Below, one piece after another: positions 29,176 through 39,500 of a stretch of DNA of 64,000 nt; the first letter of the stretch is position 1; each line of letters starts with the position of its first letter. Source of the DNA: an uncultured Fidelibacterota bacterium (GTDB taxonomy: Bacteria; Fidelibacterota; Marinisomatia; Marinisomatales; TCS55). The notes under the pieces are model-generated. The model was not told where the DNA came from. It searched no databases and saw only the letters and a program-made list of their open reading frames with translations. The position numbers and the translations under genes were made by a program. Where the stretch lies: assembly GCA_902615915.1 (NCBI GenBank), contig CACMQQ010000006.1, forward strand, positions 1 to 64,000, in the 5' to 3' direction.

Positions 29176-30219
29176 ATGAAAAATTTTAAATTTATTACGT
29201 TTTATATAATATTTTTAATAGTAAGCTGCGAAGACACCGATCAAAATGATGAAAATAAAAATGAGATTATTGATGAGCAGCCCACCATACCCTGCCTGAA
29301 AGCTAATCTAGACTGCCAGCGCACTATCGAGCTCATTGATGAACAGAGCTTCACTTTTGACCTTTTTTCTACACATCCTCTTGACAGCGTAATGCAAGTT
29401 AAAAATGCTATTATTTTTGTTCATGGCAGAGAAAGAAATTCTAACGAATATTTTAAGACTATGGTTTCTGCCATTGAGTCTTTGGAGCAAACAGAAAATG
29501 TTGCAGTTATTGCTCCAAAATTTAAAAACGAGGAAGATGTATATAAAGATACTGATATTTATTGGTCCTATCTTGGATGGAGGTATGGGAATAATTCCCA
29601 GCCAAGCTCTAACACAACAAGACACAGTTCGTTTGCTGTTATTGACACGCTAGTCACTAAGCTTACAAATAGAACTCACTTTCCAAAAATGGAAAAAATA
29701 ATTATTGCTGGTCACTCAGCAGGGGCACAATTTTCACAATTGTATTCTGCTGGAAATGATTTGGACGGCAAGTTAAATAATATATCCATGAGCTATTGGA
29801 TTGCTAATAGTCAATTTTTTCTTTATACAAATGAAAACAGATGGTCAAAATCAATTTCAGATTTTTCAGTTCCAACTTCATGCTCAAATTATGATGAATA
29901 TCCTAGAGGGCTCATTGATAAAAATACCTATATGAATTCAAACTCAAATGTTCAGATTATTAATAACTTATCAAGAAATGTTACGCTTCTACTTGGAGAG
30001 GAAGATATAACGAGCTCACTACTGACAACTACCTGCTATGCTACTCTACTTGGTGATAACCGATTTGACAGAGGTTCAAAATATTTTCAATTTCTCAATA
30101 AATATTATCCTGAGCACAATTATAAGAAAGTTACAATTCCTACCGCTGGTCACGATAGAAATGAAATATACTTATCGACTGCAGGTTTAAACTTTATAAA
30201 TAATGAAATCATTAAATGA
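29176..30219 (+). CDS. Alpha/beta-hydrolase-fold lipoprotein (esterase-like)
   Basis: A 347 aa lipoprotein (lipobox IVSC, Cys18). Alpha/beta-hydrolase landmarks: oxyanion region AIIFVHGRE (about 78-86), nucleophile Ser181 in AGHSAGAQ, likely acid Asp277 in LLGEEDITS and His326 in PTAGHDRNE. Several Cys pairs (Cys40/47, 236/287) may form disulfides, consistent with extracytoplasmic location. The GH5 gene overlaps its end by 4 bp, which suggests activity on substituents of a polysaccharide or on its breakdown products. The exact substrate is unknown. Confidence 0.8.
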   Translation: MKNFKFITFYIIFLIVSCEDTDQNDENKNEIIDEQPTIPCLKANLDCQRTIELIDEQSFTFDLFSTHPLDSVMQVKNAIIFVHGRERNSNEYFKTMVSAIESLEQTENVAVIAPKFKNEEDVYKDTDIYWSYLGWRYGNNSQPSSNTTRHSSFAVIDTLVTKLTNRTHFPKMEKIIIAGHSAGAQFSQLYSAGNDLDGKLNNISMSYWIANSQFFLYTNENRWSKSISDFSVPTSCSNYDEYPRGLIDKNTYMNSNSNVQIINNLSRNVTLLLGEEDITSSLLTTTCYATLLGDNRFDRGSKYFQFLNKYYPEHNYKKVTIPTAGHDRNEIYLSTAGLNFINNEIIK

Positions 30220-31271
30220 ATTTTAGGTTAATATCAAAAAAAAACCCTGACGTTATTAATATATTATCATTCGTCATTTTTTTCATTCTTTCATGTGATT
30301 CTACTGAATCAATACAACCATTGGAACAGAATAAAGTTGATCCTTTCATTCAAAACAAAAAGATTGCCAAAACAATCAATTTAGGAAATGCACTCGACGC
30401 TCCTAATGAAGGTGAATGGGGCGTAACATTGGAAGCTGAGTATTTTCAAATAATAAAATCAGCGGGTTTTTCAGGTATAAGATTGCCTATCAGATGGTCT
30501 AATCATACCCAAGCTAATGCACCATTCACTATTGATGAAAATTTTTTTAAACGAGTTGATTGGGCTGTTCAAAATGCATTAGATAATAATCTTGCCATAG
30601 TTATAAACATACATCACTTTGAAGAGATTTTCTCCGATCCATTAGCATTTAAACAGAAACTATTAAGCCTCTGGGAACAAATAGCTCGACACTTCAAAGA
30701 TTATCCAGATGATATTATTTTTGAAATGCTCAATGAACCGCACCAAAAACTAACATCTGAGATTTGGAATGAATTTATAGCAGAAGGGATATCTTTAATA
30801 CGAAAGATAGATGATAAACGAACTCTGATGATTGGGCCTGCTAATTGGAATAGCATTAATAGTTTAAGTACCTTAGAGATCCCCAATGTTGAGAATCTAA
30901 TAATAACCGTTCACTATTACAGTCCTTTTGAATTTACACATCAAGGTGCAAGCTGGGTCGAAAATTCTGATCGCTGGATGGGTACTACATGGGATGCTAC
31001 AAATACGCAAAAAGAATTGATAGATAAAGATATTGCCATGGTAAAAGAATGGGGTATTAGAAATAATAGACCGATATTTATTGGAGAATTTGGAGCCTAC
31101 AGTAAAGCGGATTTTAACTCTAGATTTCGATGGACGGAGTATATGGTACAAGTCATGCAAAAAAATGAAATATCTTGGTCATATTGGGAGTTTTGTTCTG
31201 GTTTTGGAGCATGGGATCAACAAACAAAAAAATGGAATGAACTACTTTACGCGCTAATTCAACCTAACTAA
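30216..31271 (+). CDS. GH5 endo-glucanase-type lipoprotein
   Basis: A 351 aa retaining glycoside hydrolase of clan A. Lipobox ILSC (Cys27). The barrel shows INLGNALDAP, IRLPIRW (about 88-94), acid/base Glu174 in MLNEPH, HYYSP (about 233-237) and nucleophile Glu291 in IGEFGAYS, then WSYWEF near the end. The pattern is that of GH5 cellulase/endoglucanase-like enzymes. In this locus a beta-glucan substrate is likely. It is translationally coupled to the esterase-like gene. Its stop codon directly abuts the stop of the minus-strand GH5-CBM gene. Confidence 0.9.
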   Translation: MNFRLISKKNPDVINILSFVIFFILSCDSTESIQPLEQNKVDPFIQNKKIAKTINLGNALDAPNEGEWGVTLEAEYFQIIKSAGFSGIRLPIRWSNHTQANAPFTIDENFFKRVDWAVQNALDNNLAIVINIHHFEEIFSDPLAFKQKLLSLWEQIARHFKDYPDDIIFEMLNEPHQKLTSEIWNEFIAEGISLIRKIDDKRTLMIGPANWNSINSLSTLEIPNVENLIITVHYYSPFEFTHQGASWVENSDRWMGTTWDATNTQKELIDKDIAMVKEWGIRNNRPIFIGEFGAYSKADFNSRFRWTEYMVQVMQKNEISWSYWEFCSGFGAWDQQTKKWNELLYALIQPN

Positions 31272-33245
31272 CTATCTAACGATAGTAAATTTTTCTTTAA
31301 TTAATCTTCTGCCGTCTCCAATGCTCATTAGATAAATTCCACTCGATATAAATTCACCATTTAGAGATCGGCCATCCCAAACAAATTGATTTTCACCTAC
31401 TTTACCATCAAATGAAGTTTTAAAGATTTCTTGCCCTTTTAAATTGTAAATAATCAAAGAAATATTCTTAGGATTAAGACTTTCAAATTTTATATAAAGT
31501 GATCCAAATGTAGGGTTTGGAGATATAGAGTGGGAGTATATCCCTTCTCCTTTTAATGAAGCTTCAGACTCAATTTTTAACATTTTAAGGTTAGACCCTC
31601 CTCTTGCTATTAAAAGGGTAATTGAATTTTGACCTTTAGATAAATTTACGGTTCCAAGATCGGTTTCTGTCCAAACATTATAATCTCCAGTAATAGGCAA
31701 TTCAGTATTCTCAATTAGTATTTCATTGTTCATCCTAATGGATACTACCCCTGAAGTATTTTCTGATGAAGATAGCAATTTAAAGGTGTAATCATCATTT
31801 TTTAAAACATTGAAAGTATATTTTAAAAATTCTCCATCCTTGGTATGACTGATGTGATAATCAGATATGGATTGATCAGTCGATGTCTCAATATCTACTC
31901 CATCGTTTCGATAGCTCCATCCCAAATTCCAAGGTTTAAAATCAGGTCCAGTATTTCTGTAATCTGCTATATCATAATCAAAGTATGCAATTCCTTGCGC
32001 GCCAATATCATAGTTTACCAAGGAAAGTTCACCAGGTATATTGTAAATGTCGTAAGGGATATTCTTTATCTTGTAATTATCGTCAAGCAAGGAAGCAACA
32101 ACGCCTTTTTCAACTTGACAATTTTCAATCTTTAAATTTTCAAGCATATTATTTAACCCTAGCATAGACTTTTCTAGAGACGGCTTAGGGGCTGTTCCAC
32201 TCCAATAGTCCAATATTTCTCTATAAACAGGATCCATCATCGATATCAAAGGTCCTTTAATACTGCCAATTTTCTTGTGGTTCCACCAAGCCCAACCAAT
32301 ATCAAATGTCTCCATCAGCGAACGAACTTCCATAAACCATTCATTGGAGTTTTCACCAACCTCACCGAGCCAAAGAGGCCTATTGGATCTATTGCGTAAT
32401 TCTAAAAGATAATTGATTGTTTGTATAGTAGGCTTGGAGAAAACCATCCATGAATAATAGTGAAAGGCCCATGCCATATTATCATCGAAAGCAGGTTCAG
32501 AATCTTCAAATGCCCTTGACCACCAATTGCCATTGACGAACAGTATTCTTTTGTTATCGTGCAATCTGATCTTATCTCTCATTCTCCTCTGAATTTCTCT
32601 GACTGCTTTTCCGTCACCATGAACAGGTTCATTTAAAAGGTCGTACCCACCTACCCATGGTGTATCTTTGTATCTTTTTGCGATTTCACCCCAAATTTCT
32701 ACAGCCCAATCTTGATTTTTTTTACTGATCCATAGCCTTGCAACACCATCCGAGTCAGCATTATGATCTTGGCTTTGCGATCCTGGTGCAACATGCATAT
32801 CCAGGATAACATAGATTTGGTTGTTTGCACACCAACTGATCAAGCTATCCATTATAGCAAAACCTTCTTCATTGTAGGAACCAAGATCTGAACTTAATGC
32901 CTTATAATGAAATGGAAGTCTTACAGAATTAAACCCCCATTCTGCCAACTGATCAATATCTTTTCTATTTAAAAAGTGTTGCTCATATCTTTGAAAGAAA
33001 ACTTTTGCTGAATCAGGACCAATCAGATTTGTAATTTTGTTTTCTATATCTGTAGGAGATCCAGCACCTGGGGTTTGAAGCATGTACCCTTCTCTAACTA
33101 ACCAACCACCTAAACCCATCCCTTTGAGGATAATTTTCTCACCCTCGCTCGTAAAAATGTATTTTCCCGCCGAACGCAAATAGGATGCATGTGCTGAATT
33201 AGTAATAGCTAAAAATAAAAATATCTTAATTAATACTTTTTTCAT
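31272..33245 (-). CDS. GH5 exo-glucanase-like enzyme with CBM6-like and T9SS sorting domains
   Basis: Secreted 657 aa enzyme. Signal peptide ends AHA. GH5 barrel (about 25-345) begins LKGMGLGGWLVREGYM, the style of glucan 1,3-beta-glucosidases. Acid/base is Glu206 in LLNEPVHG and nucleophile Glu295 in WLGEVGEN. Residues about 420-565 resemble a CBM6-type beta sandwich (DGEFLKYTFNVLKN ... SKGQNSITLLIARGG). The C-terminal 80 residues are a sorting domain (SISPNPTFGSLYI ... SGIYLMSIGDG). It overlaps the GH16 gene by 20 bp and ends the minus-strand laminarin operon. Beta-1,3-glucan is the best substrate guess. Confidence 0.88.
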   Translation of the reverse strand: MKKVLIKIFLFLAITNSAHASYLRSAGKYIFTSEGEKIILKGMGLGGWLVREGYMLQTPGAGSPTDIENKITNLIGPDSAKVFFQRYEQHFLNRKDIDQLAEWGFNSVRLPFHYKALSSDLGSYNEEGFAIMDSLISWCANNQIYVILDMHVAPGSQSQDHNADSDGVARLWISKKNQDWAVEIWGEIAKRYKDTPWVGGYDLLNEPVHGDGKAVREIQRRMRDKIRLHDNKRILFVNGNWWSRAFEDSEPAFDDNMAWAFHYYSWMVFSKPTIQTINYLLELRNRSNRPLWLGEVGENSNEWFMEVRSLMETFDIGWAWWNHKKIGSIKGPLISMMDPVYREILDYWSGTAPKPSLEKSMLGLNNMLENLKIENCQVEKGVVASLLDDNYKIKNIPYDIYNIPGELSLVNYDIGAQGIAYFDYDIADYRNTGPDFKPWNLGWSYRNDGVDIETSTDQSISDYHISHTKDGEFLKYTFNVLKNDDYTFKLLSSSENTSGVVSIRMNNEILIENTELPITGDYNVWTETDLGTVNLSKGQNSITLLIARGGSNLKMLKIESEASLKGEGIYSHSISPNPTFGSLYIKFESLNPKNISLIIYNLKGQEIFKTSFDGKVGENQFVWDGRSLNGEFISSGIYLMSIGDGRRLIKEKFTIVR

Positions 33246-34074
33246 AAACCCTTACATAATCTACCAGCATTTTTCTTGGAAAGTTTGTACTATTATCTGG
33301 ATTTCCAGGCCAATCACCCCCTACTGCAATATTAATTAATAAGTGAAATCTTTGATCAAAAGGCCATGTCTTGTAGTTCCCTTGTTGATCGTTTTCAAAT
33401 AAAAAATATTGCACATCATCAATAAAAAAAGAGATCTTATCCTTATCCCAAATTATAGAATAAACATGAAACTCAGTGTCGACATTTGCAATTTTTCTAG
33501 CTGATGATCTTTGCGTATTTATCTTATGATTATACGCTTCTGTATGCACACTTCCATGCACAACTCCAAGATCATAACCAACATGCTCCATAATATCAAT
33601 CTCACCACTAGATGGCCACCCACCAAAAAGCCAATCTGTAGGTAGCATCCAAATTGCGGGCCAAATTCCCTGCCCGCTTGCCACTTTTGCTTTTACTTCA
33701 ATTCTTCCATATTTCCAATCACCTTTACCATAGGTTCTGAGTCTTGCAGAACTGTAATATCGCAATCCTTTGGATGATCCAATGCCTTGAGGAACTACCT
33801 GGGCTTTTAGAATGAGATTCCCATTTTCAACATATGAGTTGGAGTCTGAATCGGTATAAAATTGTAATTCATTATTGCCCCATCCGTGCCCCCCTATCTC
33901 ACGAGACCATTTTGTTAAATCTAAAGAATCTTTATCAAACTCATCTTGCCATACTATATTCCAACCCTCAATTTCCCAATCATTTGTTTCCTTATTTTGG
34001 CTAACCATCTCTTCTTCAGAGCAAGCAAAAAAGAAAAAACATACTGTAATTATAGAGTTTAATTTGTTAATCAT
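33226..34074 (-). CDS. GH16 endo-beta-1,3-glucanase (laminarinase-like) lipoprotein
   Basis: A 282 aa lipoprotein (lipobox FFAC, Cys18) with a single GH16 domain from about residue 36 (GWNIVWQDEFD). The catalytic signature is GEIDIMEHVG, with nucleophile Glu158, Asp160 and acid/base Glu163, in the bulged form used by laminarinases. WGNNELQFYT and WPAIWML are also typical. It hydrolyses internal beta-1,3 (or mixed 1,3-1,4) bonds and was probably retained at the cell surface. One-base overlap with the SurA-like gene and 20 bp with GH5 place it in the six-gene operon. Confidence 0.93.
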   Translation of the reverse strand: MINKLNSIITVCFFFFACSEEEMVSQNKETNDWEIEGWNIVWQDEFDKDSLDLTKWSREIGGHGWGNNELQFYTDSDSNSYVENGNLILKAQVVPQGIGSSKGLRYYSSARLRTYGKGDWKYGRIEVKAKVASGQGIWPAIWMLPTDWLFGGWPSSGEIDIMEHVGYDLGVVHGSVHTEAYNHKINTQRSSARKIANVDTEFHVYSIIWDKDKISFFIDDVQYFLFENDQQGNYKTWPFDQRFHLLINIAVGGDWPGNPDNSTNFPRKMLVDYVRVYEKSIN

Positions 34075-35534
34075 TAGCGAGAAATTTTTGAACCATAATC
34101 AATATAACTGTCATCTGTGAAAGCTGGAAAACTTGGAACGATGACCGGATAAGGTACGTTACTTTGAGTTGCAAACATATCAACATTTGAAATTGAAATT
34201 TCCTCAAACATATCCATATCTATCTTAATCAAAGAGCTGTGTTTTATTTGTAATTCATCGATGAGTGGTTTGAGCTTTTCATGGACATTATCCGAAGATT
34301 CAAATTCGCTTATTTTTAATGCGGCATATTGAAATGCATAAAAACTATCAGACCACAATTGTTCATTTAAAATAACGGAGTCATCCTCATCAAGTTTCAT
34401 TTCATAAGCTTTTTGGGTTAAATAGTAATCTTGAACAAAATCGATGATAGCTAATTTTAATTGACTTGGAAATTCCTGAGTAGACATCTTTCTTTTTCTG
34501 AATACTAATGGATGGGAAAGGATAGACTCCTCAAACTCTTTTATTGTCCAGTTTTCTTGATTAATACTAAATAGTGGCAATTTTTTAAAGTCTTCACCTA
34601 GAGGTTCTAGTTTATCAATTTGTAATATTTCTGAATCCTCAAAAAGTGCCTTTGAAACAGCTGACTCCCTTTCCTTTTCGGAAGTGAAATACCTTTTGGC
34701 CAAAGACTCTGCATATTTAGGGAAAACCTTATCATCCAATAACAAAGACTTACCCTTCATAACATCACCTACAAGTTCGGAATACAAACGTAATGCTTTT
34801 CTTTCTTTCAATGTTCTAGACACTGATTCAATTCGATCTTCAATGGATTTTTTAGTAATATCAACATTATCCTTCCATCCTTTTATTTTCATAACAAATG
34901 ATGATCCATCATTCAGTTTGATTGGTCCAAAGACTTGGTTAACAGAAACATCATCACCAGAGAATAATAAATTATCTATCGTTTCATCATTTGAATCAAT
35001 CCAATTAACTTCTCTTTCAGGAATACTGCCCTTAAATGCGTATTTATATATTTGATCGATCTCTAATCCTCTATCAATTGCGCTTGCTACAGAATCACTA
35101 AATTCACCACCAGGAAAAGAAAAATAGTTTACTTCGTAGGTTCTACCAGCCATTTTATAATAATGCTGAATTTCATCGTCAGTTAATTCTACTTTTGAAA
35201 AAGCATGTTTAAAATAAAGCAATTGTCTCATCGCTTGTTCTTTTCTTCCTTTTAAATAACTATCTAAAGATGCAATATTCTTTGATGCCCTGATGTTTTC
35301 AGATTCAAGTGCTAATAGTTTTTCAGCGATAAGATTGTTTAAAATAATTTTTTTGTGATAGTATAAATTTCCCTTACAAAAGATGGGGCGAATTGTATAT
35401 TCTGCTCTATTTAAAAAGTCTCTTTTAGTTATAATTCTATTTCCAACTTTTGCAAGAATTGAAAAGTCTTCTGATACATTACTGCGGTTTTCACAACTAA
35501 CAAATAAATAAAAAAGGATTAAAAACCGGATCAT
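34074..35534 (-). CDS. SurA/PpiC-like periplasmic chaperone lipoprotein with degenerate parvulin region
   Basis: A 486 aa lipoprotein (lipobox FVSC, Cys14). The N-terminus matches SurA-type chaperones (AKVGNRIITKRDFLNRAE, then a long helical segment). Residues about 125-225 look like a weakened parvulin domain (FGPIKLNDGSSFVMKIKGW replacing the usual GPVxTxxGYHIIKV). The remaining 250 residues are helical. It probably helps fold outer-membrane or secreted products in the periplasm. Its place between the PorV-like gene (13 bp gap) and GH16 (1 bp overlap) suggests a dedicated role for the receptor/giant/PorV set. Confidence 0.75.
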   Translation of the reverse strand: MIRFLILFYLFVSCENRSNVSEDFSILAKVGNRIITKRDFLNRAEYTIRPIFCKGNLYYHKKIILNNLIAEKLLALESENIRASKNIASLDSYLKGRKEQAMRQLLYFKHAFSKVELTDDEIQHYYKMAGRTYEVNYFSFPGGEFSDSVASAIDRGLEIDQIYKYAFKGSIPEREVNWIDSNDETIDNLLFSGDDVSVNQVFGPIKLNDGSSFVMKIKGWKDNVDITKKSIEDRIESVSRTLKERKALRLYSELVGDVMKGKSLLLDDKVFPKYAESLAKRYFTSEKERESAVSKALFEDSEILQIDKLEPLGEDFKKLPLFSINQENWTIKEFEESILSHPLVFRKRKMSTQEFPSQLKLAIIDFVQDYYLTQKAYEMKLDEDDSVILNEQLWSDSFYAFQYAALKISEFESSDNVHEKLKPLIDELQIKHSSLIKIDMDMFEEISISNVDMFATQSNVPYPVIVPSFPAFTDDSYIDYGSKISR

Positions 35535-35547
35535 CGGTTAAGAAAGT

Positions 35548-36597
35548 CTAAAAACTAAAACTGACCGTATAAGAACTTAAGTCGCCAAAAACTCCCATAG
35601 TGCGATGCGAATAATCGAGTTGGATAGATTGATTGTTCATCAAGTTTATTTTTAATCCTCCACCTAAAGTCATTCCAAATTGAGAATCAACCATAAAAAG
35701 CGACTTATAACCCCCTCGAACGTAAAAACTACCTTGGCCTGCAAGTTTCAACTCATATTGAGCACCAATGTTCACATATTCAGAGTTGTTATTAGGATGA
35801 ACTGCATCAATGGCTAAAATTAACCTGTGCATATCTGTTAACAATGGCTTAAGACCAACACCTATTCTAAAGAACAATGGAAGTTCCCATTGACCAGGCC
35901 TGAACTGACCAGGTACATCAGCAAAATTACCATCCTCAAAAGGTGCAACGTCAATTGGATTTAAAAGATCAATACCATCATACTGCAATCTGGTTCCATA
36001 ATTAGAAATACTCATTCCAATCCTCAAACCGTCTTCTGCTTCACCAGTAGGGGATAGAAAACTAGTGTTGACAATTGAACCTAAATCCAATGCAAACGCA
36101 GTTGCGGAAGAGTGCCAAATTTTTGATGATACCAATTTAGCGGTCGCACCAAATGAAAATGATTCTACTATTTTCCTAGAAAAGGTAACGCCTGCACTAA
36201 ATTCATTTGCGGTAAATTTTTCTCCCGTACCATCTTGTTGCGCCATAGTGGTCACATCCATATCTCCATATCCCATTTGAGTAATACTAAGCGCGAAAGT
36301 GCCAATCCTGTTTAGATATATGGATGCACCAAAATACATCATATTAATATCTAAAATCCACGGTTGAAGCATAAATGAGGTCTCATTTTTGTTGACAAAT
36401 GCTAATGCGGCAGGGTTCCAATAAACCGATGAAGGTCCTTGGGCAAAAGTTACCCCAGCATCTCCCATTGCAGTATTGGCGCTTCCCACTCCAATTTCTA
36501 AAAAGTTTGCTGACGTTGAGCCATAACGATTAATAGTCTGGGAAGATGCTGTAGACATACAGATTAAAAGACTAATTATTAAGAATAATCGTTTCAT
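35548..36597 (-). CDS. PorV/UPF0164-like outer-membrane protein of the beta-glucan cassette
   Basis: A 349 aa beta barrel with signal peptide (ends TASSQ). PorV/PorQ-like core: NTAMGDAGVTFAQGP then VYWNPAALA, and a strand-rich C-terminus ending SSYTVSFSF. It overlaps the giant gene upstream by 4 bp. Paralogue of 25344-26342. Likely an outer-membrane partner of the giant protein or of T9SS substrates such as the GH5-CBM enzyme encoded downstream. Confidence 0.85.
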   Translation of the reverse strand: MKRLFLIISLLICMSTASSQTINRYGSTSANFLEIGVGSANTAMGDAGVTFAQGPSSVYWNPAALAFVNKNETSFMLQPWILDINMMYFGASIYLNRIGTFALSITQMGYGDMDVTTMAQQDGTGEKFTANEFSAGVTFSRKIVESFSFGATAKLVSSKIWHSSATAFALDLGSIVNTSFLSPTGEAEDGLRIGMSISNYGTRLQYDGIDLLNPIDVAPFEDGNFADVPGQFRPGQWELPLFFRIGVGLKPLLTDMHRLILAIDAVHPNNNSEYVNIGAQYELKLAGQGSFYVRGGYKSLFMVDSQFGMTLGGGLKINLMNNQSIQLDYSHRTMGVFGDLSSYTVSFSF

Positions 36598-39500
36598 TTT
36601 ATTACTGCAAATTTTCCTAGTTTTTCATCACCCGTGACAGATGACTTAACATGGTAAATATACATGCCTGCTGCAATTTCTAAACCTTCTCGAGTTAACA
36701 TATCCCAATGAATTGATCCTCGTTCTGGTGAATTATTCACATTAATCTCATCAACAAAGACTCCGCTTACAGTATAAATTGATATAACTGATTGAGCTGG
36801 AATATTTGTAAAAAGCAATCGCCTTCTTTGATTAAGAAACTGATTTGAAACAGCAGGCTCCATAACATTTGATGCAACATAAGGATTTGGCACCACCTTT
36901 ATATCTTTCATCTTGAGCTTAAGTGAATCAGCATTCAACTCATCAAATGTTTTTACTGTAAATTTAAAGTTATCATTTGTGAAAAATGGCCGTTTGAATT
37001 TGACTCTAAATACATCATCAGCTTTAGGGTATGTGGCGCTTGAAGCAAGAGTAAGATCAATGACAAAAACAGTGCCAGCCCATTTTTTATCAGAGGTTAA
37101 ACCCCCAACTAAGATACGATCCACTGAAGAATCAAAGTCGCCGCTTTCATCCACATCATGGACCACCAAGTCCATCATTTCATAAGATCCATCATTTTTT
37201 AAAATTATGTTGTTTTTAACTACAAAATTAAATGACTGAGCTAATAGTAATTGATTGAATGGTATCTGTTGGTCTAGTTCGTCTCTAATACCCGATTTAT
37301 TAATCGTTTGGGTCGTGTAAGCAGTTTGATCAAAAGTAAACATAACATCATAATCCCATGGCATATAAGCTGATTCACGAAGCGATGGTAAAACTCGCAT
37401 AATTCCAGATCCTTGTACCCAGCCAGAATTAACATAATCATAAGCAGGGGATATAAAGGGCTGGTTAATAATCAGCTGTAATCCATCAAAAATATCTGTC
37501 TCAATTGCAACTTCATCATTTAAATACCAAAAACCCAATGAATCATTTTCAACCAAGTTACTGCCAGTAAATTTCTGAGGGGTTTCACTATAAATCAAAC
37601 TACCTGAAGATGTGTTATAGACATTTATTTCGCTTGTTGAGTAACGAATTCCATATTCATAATTTGGAATCGTATCAATTGTATCAACACCAAAAACAAC
37701 ACTGTACTGATTGTTGGATGTTAGGCTTGATTGAGCCAAAATCACAGGTTCGATAGTGCCACCGCCAGTTAGATTATTTTCGTCAACTGTAAGCTCAGGG
37801 GAGCGATAACCAGCAGCTGGTTTTGTAGGAGTTACGATTGCCACATTTTTGCCTATCGACCTAACATCTTCTGCTTCATCTAGTTCTATTACCACATTAT
37901 TCTCAGATGGAGCTATACCAGGACCAATATTAGGAGCACCATAATCATAGGCTACTAGACCATAATAGTAAGTTCGCCCATTCATGACAGAATTATCTAC
38001 AAAAACATGGGTTAAGCCGTTGTCGGTCCCAAGGTTATATGCGACTCCATTAATTAGGCCAAAATCTGTAAAACCATATCTACCATCCTTAATATCGCAT
38101 TGAAAGATTGGCTTCATAAATGTTGGAGTACCATAACCATCGGTTATCACCTCAGCATCAGAAAAATATTTATCTGTTGCTCTGAAGAGCTTATAACCTT
38201 CAAAATCATTCACATTTCCCAAAAAAGGATCTCTGGTTTTGGTATCAGAAATATTATCCCAAGAGAGTACTACTTTGCCGTCACCTGGTGTTGCAGTCAA
38301 CGTAGGCATTTTTGGCGGCTGGGCAAATCTGTAGTCCTTCTCGTAAATAACTTGAACAATAGACTTCAATTGGTACAAAGATGGAGCAGTATGCTCGCTA
38401 GAATTCAGACCTTCTAATGGATCAAAGGAATGTAATTCGGCCATCGAAATTCTTTCGGTTTGGCCTTGATAAAGGGGAAATGGACCCGATGCAAAAACTT
38501 CAATAAGGTTAGATATATTATCGATATATACCTCTAAAACTTTCTCACCAATAAGCTGCCACATGGCTTCATCATTTTTAAACCACCACGTATCGCTTGA
38601 GGAGGCATGACTTGGAACTGGAAACAAACGAAAAGCGGTCAATCCAATCATATCAGATTCTGATACATCCGTTTCTGCAAAATTAGGCTCAGAGCCAACA
38701 CCTTCCTTGTAATCGGGTCTATGATTACCCTCACCCTCATCAGGGCCAGTATAATTTAATTCTCCTGGTCCAACTCCATCCAGGCCAATATCATCACCAA
38801 AATACTCTGAGGCTTGGTAAATACCGTCACCATTCAAGTCTTCTCCATCTTCCCAGTCCTGATCTTCATCAGCATCCCAGTGCTCTTTCAAATCACTTTC
38901 TTCAAGTTTATAAAATGAAAGGAAGTCTTGCAAATTGCTTATTCCTTCCGTTGGTCCAATTTTATTAACCGCAATATTATCACGCTTCTCATCAACGAGA
39001 CCGTCTTGATCATTGTCTATTCCATCGTAGGGCACCCCAGGGCTCTCTAAGTAAGCAAAACCCATCGTACCTGTTGGCAAACCACCAGCGCCAATGCCAT
39101 TGATATCCCAAGAATAGGACATGTCTAATTTTGTATCAAAAAAAGCAAGTTCATCACTGCCATCATTACCAATCGCATTATCCGCCCAATAACCAAAAGC
39201 CACTTCTGTAAGATCATAATCTGAAATATTTGCAATGTTATACTCCCAAAAGATAGCGTCACGAGCCTGAGGGTTGTTCCATTGGAATCCGCGAGCCTCT
39301 ACTCTAATTCCTAATCCACCCCAAGGTTTGCCTTTACCAATGGTTACATCATCTTTTAAATCGCCGATATTTTTACCCTTTCTTGGGTAATATCTCACTC
39401 GATCTCCCAATTCAAGATATTCTTGATCTTGGGCATCATTTGCTACAAAATATGTCTCCATATCAGCATAAATCACACCTCTTCCAAATCTACCATCCCA

